Below, piece after piece: positions 8,681-17,282 of a DNA stretch of 39,644 bases. A program made the translations under genes and the position numbers. How positions within the stretch are numbered: the stretch's first letter is position 1; each line of letters opens with the position of its first letter. Below the pieces are notes generated by a model, which did no database searches, had not been told where the DNA came from, and saw only the letters and a program-made list of their open reading frames with translations. Source of the DNA: an uncultured Prevotella sp. (GTDB taxonomy: Bacteria > Bacteroidota > Bacteroidia > Bacteroidales > Bacteroidaceae); the NCBI GenBank assembly GCA_902491375.1, contig CABUHE010000019.1:1-39644 (forward strand). Direction: 5' to 3'.

Positions 8681-8769
8681 GGGGGAGCCTGAGCAGTTAA
8701 AGACACATCACTTTGCCGCATGGCCGTGCTACGGCGTCGGCACGCGTCTTTAGCTCCTTTGGCTCCCCC
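8681..8769. repeat. Long nested inverted repeat between ompH copies 2 and 3
   Basis: Outer arms GGGGGAGCC (8681-8689) and GGCTCCCCC (8761-8769) are perfect. Further in, TAAAGAC (8699-8705) pairs with GTCTTTA, and the centre holds a TGCCG/CGGCA pair. The 89-base structure is not followed by a T run on the + strand, so it does not look like a standard terminator. It could be a processing site, a stabilising hairpin or a leader element of copy 3. Confidence 0.65.
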
Positions 8770-8849
8770 GGCTGATTTTAACACTGGCGTCGGCACTGGT
8801 TATTTATGCCGTCAGAATCTTATTCACAAAGCCTTTAATTCACCTGAAA

Positions 8850-9461
8850 ATGAAGAACCGGTATATGCGAAAACTTATCCTGCTTATGTTGGCCGTCGTA
8901 GCCACAGTAGCTGCCGACGCGCAGACCATGAAGTTCGGTTACCTGAGCTACCGCGAGGCCATCAAGTCGATGCCCGACTATGCCGTGGCCAAGCAGAATC
9001 TCGCCTCGCTGCGCAGTCAGTATGAGGAAGAGACAAAACGTTCGGAAGAGGAGTTCAACCGTAAGTATGAGTTGTTTCTCGAAGGTCAGGGCGAGCTGGC
9101 AGCGCCTATCCTGAAGAAACGGCAGGCAGAGCTGCAAGAGCTGCTCGCCAAGAGCATAGATTTCAAGAACGAGGCGCGCCGTCTGCTCAACAAGGCAAAG
9201 AAGGATATGTATGCTCCGCTTGAAAAGAAACTCTACTCTGTGTTGAGCCGTATAGCTAAGGAACGCGGCTACGCCTTTATTATAAACACTGACGGTCATG
9301 CCCTGCCTTATGCCGACCCGGCAACAGGCGAGGACATAACAGCGGCCGTTAAGGCTGCGCTGGCACCCGGAGGCACGACATCAAAGCCTCAGACAGCCAC
9401 ACAGACTGCCTCTGACGATGAAGACGATCAGCTGCTCGACGACATCGACATAGCAGAATAA
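8850..9461 (+). CDS. OmpH/Skp family periplasmic chaperone, copy 3, with acidic tail
   Basis: A 203-residue exported protein with a signal peptide ending VAADA|Q. It shows the OmpH pattern: first strand MKFGYLSYREAI, an Arg/Lys/Glu-rich helical hairpin (residues ~45-125), and a late strand GYAFIINTDG. Unlike copies 1 and 2 it carries a C-terminal extension of about 45 residues rich in Ala, Thr and Pro that ends in an acidic stretch (SDDEDDQLLDDIDI). Acidic tails on chaperones can act as intramolecular substrate mimics, but none is documented here. It follows the long hairpin at 8681-8769 and precedes murI by 48 bases. Confidence 0.88.
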   Translation: MKNRYMRKLILLMLAVVATVAADAQTMKFGYLSYREAIKSMPDYAVAKQNLASLRSQYEEETKRSEEEFNRKYELFLEGQGELAAPILKKRQAELQELLAKSIDFKNEARRLLNKAKKDMYAPLEKKLYSVLSRIAKERGYAFIINTDGHALPYADPATGEDITAAVKAALAPGGTTSKPQTATQTASDDEDDQLLDDIDIAE

Positions 9462-9509
9462 TACTTATAGCCACTAACCATACAGAGCCGCTGAGGCTTG
9501 AATATCATC

Positions 9510-10346
9510 ATGGACAAAGAATCAACACCAGGCCCGATTGGGGTCTTCGACTCAGGCTACGGAGGACTGACAATACTGCACCAGATGCGCAGCATTCTTC
9601 CGCAATACGACTATCTTTATCTCGGCGACAACGCCCGTGCGCCTTACGGACCGCGTTCGTTCGACGTGGTATATCAGTTTACGCGCGAGGCTGTTGTCAA
9701 ACTGTTCTCTATGGGCTGCCACCTCGTCATTCTGGCGTGCAACACCGCGTCGGCAAAAGCCCTTCGCACCATACAGCAGAACGACCTGCCTAAGCTCGAC
9801 CCTGCGCGCCGTGTGCTCGGCGTAATCCGCCCGACGGCCGAATGTATAGGCCACATCACTCAGACGCGCCACGTTGGCATACTCGCCACCGAGGGCACGA
9901 TAAAGAGCGAGAGCTACGTGCTTGAGATACAGAAACTCTATCCTGACATCAGTGTTACGGGCGTAGCCTGCCCGCTGTGGGTGCCGCTGATAGAGAACAA
10001 CGAGTATGACACGCCGGGAGCCGACTATTTCGTGAAGAAACGTCTTGACGCACTTATGCGCAAAGACCCTAAGATTGACTCGATAATCCTCGGCTGCACG
10101 CACTATCCGCTGCTGCTCGACAAGATTCTGAAGTACACTCCGCGTGGCGTAAGGATAATTCCGCAGGGCGAGTATGTGGCTGAAAGTCTGAAAGACTATC
10201 TGGCCCGTCATCCAGAAATCGACTCGCGCTGCACTAAGCACGGCACGTGTCACTACATGACGACCGAGAACAAGGACAAGTTCCGCGAGTCGGCACGCAT
10301 ATTCATGCACGAGCCTGTCGATGTTGAGACAATCACTCTCGGCTGA
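9510..10346 (+). CDS. murI: Glutamate racemase
   Basis: Cytosolic, cofactor-independent enzyme that converts L-glutamate to D-glutamate for peptidoglycan. The 278-residue protein begins with the substrate-binding GVFDSGYGGL (Asp14, Ser15). It contains both catalytic cysteines in their motifs, Cys77 in ACNTASA and Cys196 in GCTHYPL. I chose ATG 9510; an in-frame TTG at 9498 would add four residues and is less likely. As the last gene of the bamA-ompH run it links cell-wall precursor supply to outer-membrane assembly, an order I recall from other Bacteroidales. The next credible terminator is about 200 bases downstream. Confidence 0.95.
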   Translation: MDKESTPGPIGVFDSGYGGLTILHQMRSILPQYDYLYLGDNARAPYGPRSFDVVYQFTREAVVKLFSMGCHLVILACNTASAKALRTIQQNDLPKLDPARRVLGVIRPTAECIGHITQTRHVGILATEGTIKSESYVLEIQKLYPDISVTGVACPLWVPLIENNEYDTPGADYFVKKRLDALMRKDPKIDSIILGCTHYPLLLDKILKYTPRGVRIIPQGEYVAESLKDYLARHPEIDSRCTKHGTCHYMTTENKDKFRESARIFMHEPVDVETITLG

Positions 10347-10548
10347 TTATCTGAGCCTTTACGGCGCATTCATTCAGGCCGTTCCGCTCACTTGTTAAGT
10401 GCCGTCTGCACTCCGTTTCAGCATATCAGCCACGGCATTGTGAAGTAAAAACTTAGGATAAAGACTTTTTCTAAAATAGAAAGATTTTACAAACAGATGC
10501 TTATGTTTTTACCTCTTTGCGTCAGTTTGTTAGTCATATATTAACGCT

Positions 10549-10585
10549 AAAGCGCCGCCTTCCGTTCCGAAAGGTGGCGTTTTAT
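10549..10585 (+). terminator. Terminator-like hairpin about 200 bases after murI
   Basis: CGCCGCCTT (10553-10561) pairs with AAGGTGGCG (10571-10579) with one G-U pair, followed by TTTTA. It may end the bamA-murI operon with a 200-base 3' UTR, or belong to a short separate transcript. Confidence 0.7.
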
Positions 10586-10854
10586 ATTTCTGCCGTCTTC
10601 ATTTCAGCTCATCATTCTGCCCTCTTTACGCATCATAATCATATCGTTTAACCTAAATCATTTATTATAAAAATCCACTGACAACGGTTTTATAATATCT
10701 AAAATTCAGGTCAATAAGAAAGCGAAAGCGGTTAATAAAGCACAATAACGGCTTGATTTGCTTATATATTGCCGGTAAAATTAATAATGACCGGTTTGAG
10801 GTTAATATTGATTCACTATTCTTGCTCGTTATGGAAGTTATTTCACGGAATAAA

Positions 10855-10936
10855 GAAAGAGCACCTTTTACGATATGAAAGTTGCTCTTTCATGTCTTAA
10901 AAGATACTCTTTTGCTCTGCAATCTGCCCTCTTTTG
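10855..10936. repeat. Dispersed palindromic repeat, copy A
   Basis: Aligns without gaps to copy B at 17456-17537, including the shared core CTTTCAYGTCTTAAAAGA. The left half contains an imperfect palindrome (AGAGCACCTTT with AAAGTTGCTCT). It lies in non-coding DNA. Confidence 0.7.
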
Positions 10937-11270
10937 TTTTTACGTCATTCGGCTCCTGCTTTTACATCAGTTATATTTTGATTTTACGCCATTCGTCTTT
11001 CAGTTTTATGTCAATAATTTTTGAATTATAAGCTACCGTTCACTATAAGTCTTAAACCAATATCTTCATTTTAATATATAATTCTGTCAATCCATACTGT
11101 TGTTCACGCATACACCACTCAGCAGCGTTTAACCGAAAGCAAAAGCCACATTATTATGATATAAAAAACACAAGACTTGCACCTTTCTCCATATTCTCAA
11201 ATTTCATTTCCCGATAAAAATTCTCTTCCTTTTATTTATAATCAGTAAAAATAGGAGCAGCCTTTTATAT

Positions 11271-11290
11271 AGCATCTTTTATAAGATGCT
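11271..11290. repeat. Short palindrome related to the dispersed family
   Basis: AGCATCTT (11271-11278) and AAGATGCT (11283-11290) pair perfectly around TTAT. The GCATCTTTT start matches the arm at 8047-8055. No T run follows on either strand. Confidence 0.5.
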
Positions 11291-11342
11291 CGACAAAGTG
11301 CAGGCCGATTGGATAGCCGGTTATTTTGAATAGGGGTGAATA

Positions 11343-11376
11343 TAAAAAATGTGGGCACGGTTTTCCATGCCCACAT
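11343..11376 (-). terminator. Rho-independent terminator of the HU gene
   Basis: On the minus strand TGTGGGCA and TGCCCACA form an 8-bp stem (11350-11357 with 11368-11375), extended inside by a GG/CC pair, followed by ATTTTTTA. It lies about 110 bases downstream of the HU stop. Confidence 0.85.
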
Positions 11377-11484
11377 AAGGGTAAATTTAATACTTATGAC
11401 TTTGCTGACGGCTTTTGGCTGTGTGCCAAGTATTAATGCGTCAGGTCTTGTCTTTTCTATTTAAAATATCGTCAGGTTGCTGTT

Positions 11485-11757
11485 TTAGTTTACAGCGTCG
11501 TTCAGTTCAGCTCCTGCCTTGAACTTAACTACCTTCTTGGCTGCAATCTGAATCTTCTCCTTTGTAGAAGGATTGATGCCTTCGCGTGCCGGGCGCTCGT
11601 TAACGCTGAATGTTCCGAATCCAACCAAAGATATTTTATCGCCTGCTACGAGTGCGTCTTTAATAGCAGCGACGGTAGCGTCGAGAGCCTTTTTTGCGTC
11701 AGTTTTTGCAAGGCCTGAGCCGGTAGCTATTTTTTCGATAAGTTCTGTCTTGTTCAT
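11485..11757 (-). CDS. HU family DNA-binding protein
   Basis: A 90-residue nucleoid protein that bends and compacts DNA as a dimer. NKTELIEKIATGSGLAKTDAKKALD forms the N-terminal helical part, VGFGTFSV begins the beta-arm region, and ARxGxNPxT appears as AREGINPSTKE, the conserved tip with the intercalating proline. Length is typical of HU. I chose ATG 11757; an in-frame TTG two codons upstream is a poorer start. The gene stands alone, with a full consensus promoter (11813-11843) and its own terminator, and is flanked by long non-coding DNA. Several HU paralogues are usual in Bacteroidales, so a specific gene name is not assigned. Confidence 0.95.
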   Translation of the reverse strand: MNKTELIEKIATGSGLAKTDAKKALDATVAAIKDALVAGDKISLVGFGTFSVNERPAREGINPSTKEKIQIAAKKVVKFKAGAELNDAVN

Positions 11758-11812
11758 AATCAATCGGTTTAAAATATTAATATTTATAAGTGTTTTCTAC
11801 GTATTTTCCTCG

Positions 11813-11843
11813 CAAATATAGCCTATTCATTTCATACGCCAAA
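11813..11843 (-). promoter_or_regulatory. Consensus promoter of the HU gene
   Basis: On the minus strand TTTG (11843-11840), a 19-bp spacer and TATATTTG (11820-11813) match the Bacteroidetes -33/-7 consensus completely. The predicted start near 11808 gives a 5' leader of about 50 bases. Confidence 0.8.
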
Positions 11844-11925
11844 CAAAAAATAAAAAAAAGTGAGGAATTTCATGAAAAAAAGTTGGTAAACAGACCCTTT
11901 TATGCACAATGACAGATATTTTTAG

Positions 11926-11933
11926 TACTTTTG
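11926..11933 (+). promoter_or_regulatory. -7 box of the rhomboid gene
   Basis: TACTTTTG fits TAnnTTTG and lies 38 bases before the start codon at 11971. The -33 position has no TTTG, so support is partial. Confidence 0.45.
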
Positions 11934-11970
11934 CCGGAACTTAATATTAAACATACAAAAACTTGAGTAT

Positions 11971-12894
11971 ATGTTCAGAATCCCTACGATAACAAAGAAT
12001 CTGTTGATAATCAACGTCTTGATGTTTTTTGCCACATGGGTTTTTGCGCGTTATGGCGTGAACCTTAACAACCTGTTGGGCCTTCATTTTTTCCTGGCGT
12101 CTGACTTCAACATATTCCAGTTGTTCACATACATGTTCATGCACGCCAACTTCACGCACATCCTGTTCAACATGTTTACGCTGTGGATGTTCGGCTGCGT
12201 TGTGGAGAATGTGTGGGGACCTAAGAAGTTTCTTTTCTACTATCTTGCGTGCGGTGTAGGTGCCGGTCTGATACAGCTGCTGGCGCAGTTCGGCGAGTTT
12301 TATGTCATGGCTTCTGACCAGATTCCGGGCTTCGGTTTCGGTGATGTGATGACAGTGGCGCGTAACAGCCAGCCGGTTCTTAATATGATGACCACCGTAG
12401 GTGCGTCAGGTGCGATTTACGGCATTCTGCTTGCTTTCGGAATGCTGTTCCCTGAGCAGCGTATGTTCATATTCCCGCTGCCTTTCCCGATAAAGGCAAA
12501 GTGGTTTGTCGGCATCTTCGTAGTAATCGAACTGTTGTCGGCTTTGGGCACGAGCGGCAGCGGTGTGGCTCACTTCGCACACCTCGGCGGCGCGCTCTTC
12601 GGATATATTATGATAAGGTATTGGCGCAACAATCCCGGCGGCGGAGGTTACGGACGCTCGCGCGGTCAACAGTTCTTTGACCGCATGAAGGATAACTGGG
12701 AGCGACGCAGTCACCGCAGGGCTGACGAATCGCGCCGTAATGAGGATCCGCGACGCGAGTCTGACTGGGACTATAATGCCCGCAAGAAGGCCGAGCAGGA
12801 CGAGATTGACCGCATACTCGACAAGGTGCGCCGCAGCGGATACGACAGTCTGACCGACGAGGAGAAGAGAAAGCTCTTCAACAGCGGCAAGTAA
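11971..12894 (+). CDS. Rhomboid family intramembrane serine protease
   Basis: A 307-residue inner-membrane protease predicted to cleave transmembrane segments of other membrane proteins. The hydrophobic part (residues ~8-220) has about six membrane helices. The catalytic dyad is visible as Ser146 in GASGAIYG and His204 in AHLGG, and the family's HxxxNM-type segment appears as HILFNMFTLW. The last ~80 residues form an Arg/Asp/Glu-rich cytosolic tail ending in a conserved-looking RILDKVRRSGYDSLTDEEK block, which I recall as a Bacteroidetes rhomboid extension (DUF6576-like). It precedes an EEP-family gene, a pairing seen in related genomes. Substrates are unknown. Confidence 0.9.
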   Translation: MFRIPTITKNLLIINVLMFFATWVFARYGVNLNNLLGLHFFLASDFNIFQLFTYMFMHANFTHILFNMFTLWMFGCVVENVWGPKKFLFYYLACGVGAGLIQLLAQFGEFYVMASDQIPGFGFGDVMTVARNSQPVLNMMTTVGASGAIYGILLAFGMLFPEQRMFIFPLPFPIKAKWFVGIFVVIELLSALGTSGSGVAHFAHLGGALFGYIMIRYWRNNPGGGGYGRSRGQQFFDRMKDNWERRSHRRADESRRNEDPRRESDWDYNARKKAEQDEIDRILDKVRRSGYDSLTDEEKRKLFNSGK

Positions 12895-13005
12895 GCCGCT
12901 GCCTCTGATGGTAAGCCACGGTCTTGCTGCCGATGTTTTTAATCCATAACGCAGCTGCTTCATGGCAGTACGGTATTGCTGTTGACATAACAAATCCTTT
13001 AAGCT

Positions 13006-14094
13006 ATGCTTAAGAAAATCAGGAACATAACCCTGCAAATGATAGCAGGAGCAAACGTCGTAACGGTAGTTCTTATGCTGCTGATTGGTTATTCAGACCG
13101 TTTAAATCCGGTAGACCATCCTTTGATAGCCAATGTCGGACTGGTGTTTCCCGCCTTTCTGTTTGCCAACTTCTGCTTTCTTGTCTTTTTTCTTGTGTTC
13201 AAGAAGAAGTTCGCACTTGTGTCTGTTGCCGGCTTTATACTTGGCTATCAGCCCATCAGAACATACTGTCCGTTCAACATCCAGCGCGATGTGCCTGAAG
13301 GTTCAATCAAGGTGCTGTCGTACAATGTCCACGGTTTTGTGGCTGACAATCCGCCGGATAGCAGCTCAAATCCGATTCTTGACTACATAATCAACAGCGA
13401 TGCCGACATCGTTTGTCTGCAAGAGGCACGGCTGAGCGACGCCATTCTTGACGCTGTCAAGGATGTTTATGCCTATTCAGACTCGGTTATTCATCCCACA
13501 AGGGCTGACTGTCTGGTGCTTTTCAGCAAGTACCCCATATTGTCGAAAGACCATATCGAGTATAAGTCGAAAGGCAATCTCAGCGCGACTTTCAAGGTGA
13601 ACATCGACGGTGACGTAGTCGACATAATAAACAACCACTTCGAGTCGACAGGACTTTCGCTTTCTGACCGCGCCGGTTTCAAGGACATCATGAAGGGAAA
13701 GTCGGGTAAGGACACTATCACGGCAGAGTCGAAAAGGCTGGCACTCAAGCTGGGCGAGGCAGCCAGGAAGCGCGCTCCGCAGGTTGAGGCTGTGGCGCAG
13801 TATGTGAAGGACTGCGACGGCAGCGTGATACTCTGCGGCGACTTCAACGACAGTCCTATCTCATACGCCCACCATACGCTCGACAAACTGCTGACCGACT
13901 GCTATATAGCGTCGGGCAACGGACCTGGAATATCGTATCATCATAACGCTTTTTTCGTAAGGATAGATAACATTATGTGCTCTGACGACTGGCGCCCTTA
14001 CAGGTGTAAAGTTGACAGAAGCAACGGATATTCAGACCATTACCCTATTTATTGTTGGCTCAAAAGGGTAGAAAAGAGTAATTTTGGCAGATAA
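13006..14094 (+). CDS. Membrane-anchored endonuclease/exonuclease/phosphatase family protein
   Basis: A 362-residue protein with roughly three N-terminal membrane helices (residues ~8-90) followed by an EEP-fold hydrolase domain. The domain shows VLSYNVHGF, the metal-binding Glu in CLQEA, the catalytic Asp-Asn of GDFNDSP and a terminal SDHYPI block. This superfamily cleaves phosphodiester or phosphoester bonds in nucleic acids, sphingomyelin or phosphoinositides, so the substrate here cannot be given. The helices would tether it to the inner membrane, but which side the domain faces is unclear. It follows the rhomboid gene by 111 bases and precedes secDF by 105. Confidence 0.85.
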   Translation: MLKKIRNITLQMIAGANVVTVVLMLLIGYSDRLNPVDHPLIANVGLVFPAFLFANFCFLVFFLVFKKKFALVSVAGFILGYQPIRTYCPFNIQRDVPEGSIKVLSYNVHGFVADNPPDSSSNPILDYIINSDADIVCLQEARLSDAILDAVKDVYAYSDSVIHPTRADCLVLFSKYPILSKDHIEYKSKGNLSATFKVNIDGDVVDIINNHFESTGLSLSDRAGFKDIMKGKSGKDTITAESKRLALKLGEAARKRAPQVEAVAQYVKDCDGSVILCGDFNDSPISYAHHTLDKLLTDCYIASGNGPGISYHHNAFFVRIDNIMCSDDWRPYRCKVDRSNGYSDHYPIYCWLKRVEKSNFGR

Positions 14095-14141
14095 GTAGGT
14101 AATAAAAATGCTTGAAATTTCTCAAAGTTTGAAAAATTATT

Positions 14142-14149
14142 TATCTTTG
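14142..14149 (+). promoter_or_regulatory. -7 box of secDF
   Basis: TATCTTTG fits TAnnTTTG and lies 51 bases before the secDF start at 14200. A clear TTTG at the proper distance is not seen. Confidence 0.5.
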
Positions 14150-14199
14150 CACGCTATAATGCCAATGATGAAAAAACATCAAATTAATTATATTAAAAA

Positions 14200-17199
14200 A
14201 TGCAAAACAAAGGAATCGTAATTGTCTTATCCGTTCTTCTGACACTTGCAAGCATTTTTTATCTTTCGTTCTCAGTGGCCACCAGCTATTATGACGGCCA
14301 GGCTGCGAAGATAAAGGATCCGATAGCTCAGCAGGACTATAAGGACTCTGTGAAGTACCTCGGCATTTATTCTTACAAGAAGTGCATGGAGACACAGATC
14401 GGACTTGGTCTTGACTTGAAGGGCGGTATGAACGTCGTGCTCGAGATTTCTGTGCCCGACGTAGTCGACATGCTTGCCGACCACAAGACAGACGCCGCTT
14501 ACGTCAAGTCGATGAAGCAGGCTAAGAAGGAAGAAGAGACGAGCCAGACTGACTTTATCTCGCTCTTCATTAAGTATTACCATCAGAATGCACCAGGTCA
14601 CAGACTTGCTGAAGTGTTCGCCACTCAGCAGCTGAAAGGCAAAGTCAGCACACAGAGTACTGACGCTGAGGTGGAGAAAGCTCTGCGCGCAGAAGTGCAG
14701 ACAGCTATCGACAACTCTTACATCGTGGTGCGCAACCGTATCGACAAGTTCGGCGTTGTACAGCCTAACATCCAGAAACTCGAAGGCCAGGAAGGCCGAA
14801 TCATGGTTGAAATGCCTGGTGTACGTGAGCCGGAGCGTATGCGTAAGCTCCTCCAGGGTAGTGCAAACCTTGAGTTCTGGGAGACATACAACAGCGAAGA
14901 AATAACTCCTTACCTCGCACAGCTCGACCAGGCTATTGCAAGTATGGGCAACAATAAATCTGCTGCTGACACTACTGCTGCCGCCGGCGATACAGCCAAA
15001 GCAAAGCAGACTGCATCAGCTGAAGCTGCCAAGGCTAAGCTGCAGCTTAAGAAAGACGTTGCAGGCGAGACCGCACAGAGCAACGCTCAGGCTGAACAGG
15101 CTAAGAAGCTGCACCCGCTGCTCTCTATGTTGCAGACTACTCCGCAGGGCGCGCTCAGCATAGTCGGCTATGCTCATGTACGCGATACTGCCGCTATCGA
15201 CAAGATTATCTACTCTGAAGAGGCTAAGCGAATACTGCCTTCAGACGTGAAACTGCTGTGGAGTGCCAAACCTACAGACGGACTTTCAGCAAAGAACATA
15301 TTCGAGCTTCACGCTCTTAAGGTTACTCAGAGCAACGGCCGCGCTCCGCTTGAGGGCGACGTTATCACTGACGCACGCGACGAGTTCAACAGCGTTACCG
15401 GCCGTCCTACTGTCAATATGACCATGAACTCTGACGGCGCACGCCGCTGGGCTGCTCTCACAAAGGCAAACGTAGGCCGCGCGATAGCAATCGTTCTCGA
15501 CGGTGTTGTTTACAGCGCACCGCGTGTAAGCGGCGAGATTTCAGGCGGAAGTTCTGAGATCAGCGGTAACTTCACTATCGAAGACACTAAGGACCTTGCC
15601 AATACACTTAAGTCTGGACGTATGCCGGCTCCGGCACGAATCGTTCAGGAGGACATCGTAGGTCCGTCTCTCGGTGCACAGTCAATCCAGCAGGGCTTGA
15701 TTTCGTTCGTAATAGCATTCATCATCTTGATGATTTACATGATTGTGCTTTACAACTTCATCCCTGGTCTGCTTGCTAACATGGCTCTGTTGTTCAACCT
15801 GTTCTTCACGTTGGGTATCATGAGCTCCTTCCAGACGGCGCTGACCATGCCTGGTATAGCCGGTCTGTTGCTTACTCTCGGTATGGCTGTCGATGCCAAC
15901 GTGCTCATTTACGAGCGTGCTAAGGAAGAGCTTGCAAAGGGACTCACCGTCAAATCGGCTATCGACGCAGGTTACAAGAACGCATTCTCAGCAATCTTCG
16001 ACTCTAACTTGACGTCAGTCCTGACCGGTATCATCCTTGCCGTGTTCGGTACAGGTCCTATCCGTGGATTCGCCGTTACTCTTATCATCGGTCTTTGCTG
16101 CTCATTCTTCACAGCAGTTTACATGACACGTCTGATCTATGACCGCCAGATGAAGCGCGACAAGTGGCAGAACCTGACATTCATGACAAGCATCTCTGCT
16201 AAGATGCCTCAGAATACTAACTTCAACTTCATGGGCTGCTCTAAGCGTTCATTCACAATCTGGGGTGTTCTTGCGGTAATATTCATCATCAGCTTCTTTG
16301 TCAAAGGCTTCAGCAAGAGTATCGACTTCACTGGTGGACGTAACTACGTGCTTCAGTTTGAGAAGCCTGTACAGCCTGAGGATGTACGCAACGCACTCGA
16401 AGGAGCGTTCGGAGAGTCTAACTTCAGCGCCATCGCTCTCGGTGTAGACGGCAAGACAATACGTGTAACGACCAACTATAAAATCGAGTCAAACGACCAG
16501 AATGTCGACGCAGAGGTTGAGGGAATACTCTTCAACTCACTGTCAAAGGCAGGCATGGTTACACAGACCGACATTTCTAAGTTCCGCAATCCTGATATCC
16601 GTGAGGGCGGTTCTATCATAAGCAGTGCGAAAGTCGGCCCGTCAGTGGCTAAGGACATCACGCAGGGAGCTATCATAAGCGTGATCATAGCAATCGTAGC
16701 TATCTTCCTCTACATCCTGTTGCGCTTCCGCAACGTGGCCTTCTCTCTCGGCTCAACAGTAGCACTTGCGTTCGATACGCTGTTCGTTCTCGGTGTATAC
16801 TCACTGCTGTGGGGTCTGCTCCCGATGTCGCTTGAGATTGACCAGACGTTTATCGGAGCCATACTTACCGTAATCGGTTACTCAATCAACGATAAGGTGG
16901 TTGTCTTCGACCGTGTACGTGAGAACATGCACTTGTATGCTAAGCGCGACAGATGGACTATCTTCAACGACTCGTTGAACCAGACTCTGGCACGTACTAT
17001 CAACACAGGTTCATCAACTCTGCTCGTGCTCATCATCACATTCATCTTTGCAGGTGAGAGCATCCGCAGCTTCTCTCTCGCGATGATTCTCGGTATCGTC
17101 TTCGGTACATTCTCATCTATCTTCATCGCAGCTCCTGTCGCTTATCTGACACTTGGCAGCAAGGAGAAGAGCAAGGGACATGTTGAGAAGGCTCAATAA
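14200..17199 (+). CDS. secDF: Fused protein translocase subunit SecDF
   Basis: A 999-residue inner-membrane protein that uses the proton gradient to help pull exported proteins through SecYEG. SecD and SecF are fused in one chain, as usual in Bacteroidetes. The SecD half shows an N-terminal helix, GLGLDLKGGMNVVL (residue ~68), RIMVEMPGV, and the helix motif GMAVDANVLIYERAKEEL (residue ~561). The SecF half shows SIDFTGGRNYVL (residue ~708) and GYSINDKVVVFDRVREN (residue ~893). Twelve membrane helices are expected. The first periplasmic part contains an Ala/Lys/Gln-rich insert at residues ~245-305 that looks disordered. It has its own -7 box and a strong terminator at 17250. Confidence 0.96.
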   Translation: MQNKGIVIVLSVLLTLASIFYLSFSVATSYYDGQAAKIKDPIAQQDYKDSVKYLGIYSYKKCMETQIGLGLDLKGGMNVVLEISVPDVVDMLADHKTDAAYVKSMKQAKKEEETSQTDFISLFIKYYHQNAPGHRLAEVFATQQLKGKVSTQSTDAEVEKALRAEVQTAIDNSYIVVRNRIDKFGVVQPNIQKLEGQEGRIMVEMPGVREPERMRKLLQGSANLEFWETYNSEEITPYLAQLDQAIASMGNNKSAADTTAAAGDTAKAKQTASAEAAKAKLQLKKDVAGETAQSNAQAEQAKKLHPLLSMLQTTPQGALSIVGYAHVRDTAAIDKIIYSEEAKRILPSDVKLLWSAKPTDGLSAKNIFELHALKVTQSNGRAPLEGDVITDARDEFNSVTGRPTVNMTMNSDGARRWAALTKANVGRAIAIVLDGVVYSAPRVSGEISGGSSEISGNFTIEDTKDLANTLKSGRMPAPARIVQEDIVGPSLGAQSIQQGLISFVIAFIILMIYMIVLYNFIPGLLANMALLFNLFFTLGIMSSFQTALTMPGIAGLLLTLGMAVDANVLIYERAKEELAKGLTVKSAIDAGYKNAFSAIFDSNLTSVLTGIILAVFGTGPIRGFAVTLIIGLCCSFFTAVYMTRLIYDRQMKRDKWQNLTFMTSISAKMPQNTNFNFMGCSKRSFTIWGVLAVIFIISFFVKGFSKSIDFTGGRNYVLQFEKPVQPEDVRNALEGAFGESNFSAIALGVDGKTIRVTTNYKIESNDQNVDAEVEGILFNSLSKAGMVTQTDISKFRNPDIREGGSIISSAKVGPSVAKDITQGAIISVIIAIVAIFLYILLRFRNVAFSLGSTVALAFDTLFVLGVYSLLWGLLPMSLEIDQTFIGAILTVIGYSINDKVVVFDRVRENMHLYAKRDRWTIFNDSLNQTLARTINTGSSTLLVLIITFIFAGESIRSFSLAMILGIVFGTFSSIFIAAPVAYLTLGSKEKSKGHVEKAQ

Positions 17200-17249
17200 G
17201 CCGGTTGCATTGAAAAGTAAAGCCTGTAGGGCTTGAAAATACCAAATAT

Positions 17250-17282
17250 GGCGGACGCGCATGCAGCGCGCCCGCCTTTTTT
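17250..17282 (+). terminator. Rho-independent terminator of secDF
   Basis: GGCGGACGCGC (17250-17260) pairs with GCGCGCCCGCC (17266-17276) apart from one A-C mismatch, followed by six T. Confidence 0.9.

Larger units (their letters stand above)
10347..11484. other. 1.1-kb gene-free region between murI and HU genes
   Basis: No ORF here looks coding. It holds a terminator at 10549-10585, a dispersed-repeat copy at 10855-10936, an imperfect 44-bp tandem duplication at 10937-11025 (TTTTACGYCATTCG recurring), a palindrome at 11271-11290 and the terminator of the HU gene at 11343-11376. The remainder is AT-rich without a signal I can name. Confidence 0.7.

Noticed and set aside
9552..10310. 252-codon minus-strand ORF opposite murI
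   Set aside because: murI has both catalytic cysteine motifs; this frame is an antisense shadow.
10520..10590. Short separate transcript ending at the 10549 hairpin
   Set aside because: The sequence before it (CTCTTTGCG) departs from the -7 consensus, so I treat the hairpin as a late operon terminator.
12406..13038. 210-codon minus-strand ORF opposite the rhomboid gene
   Set aside because: It is antisense to the conserved Ser/His region of the protease and shows no domain.
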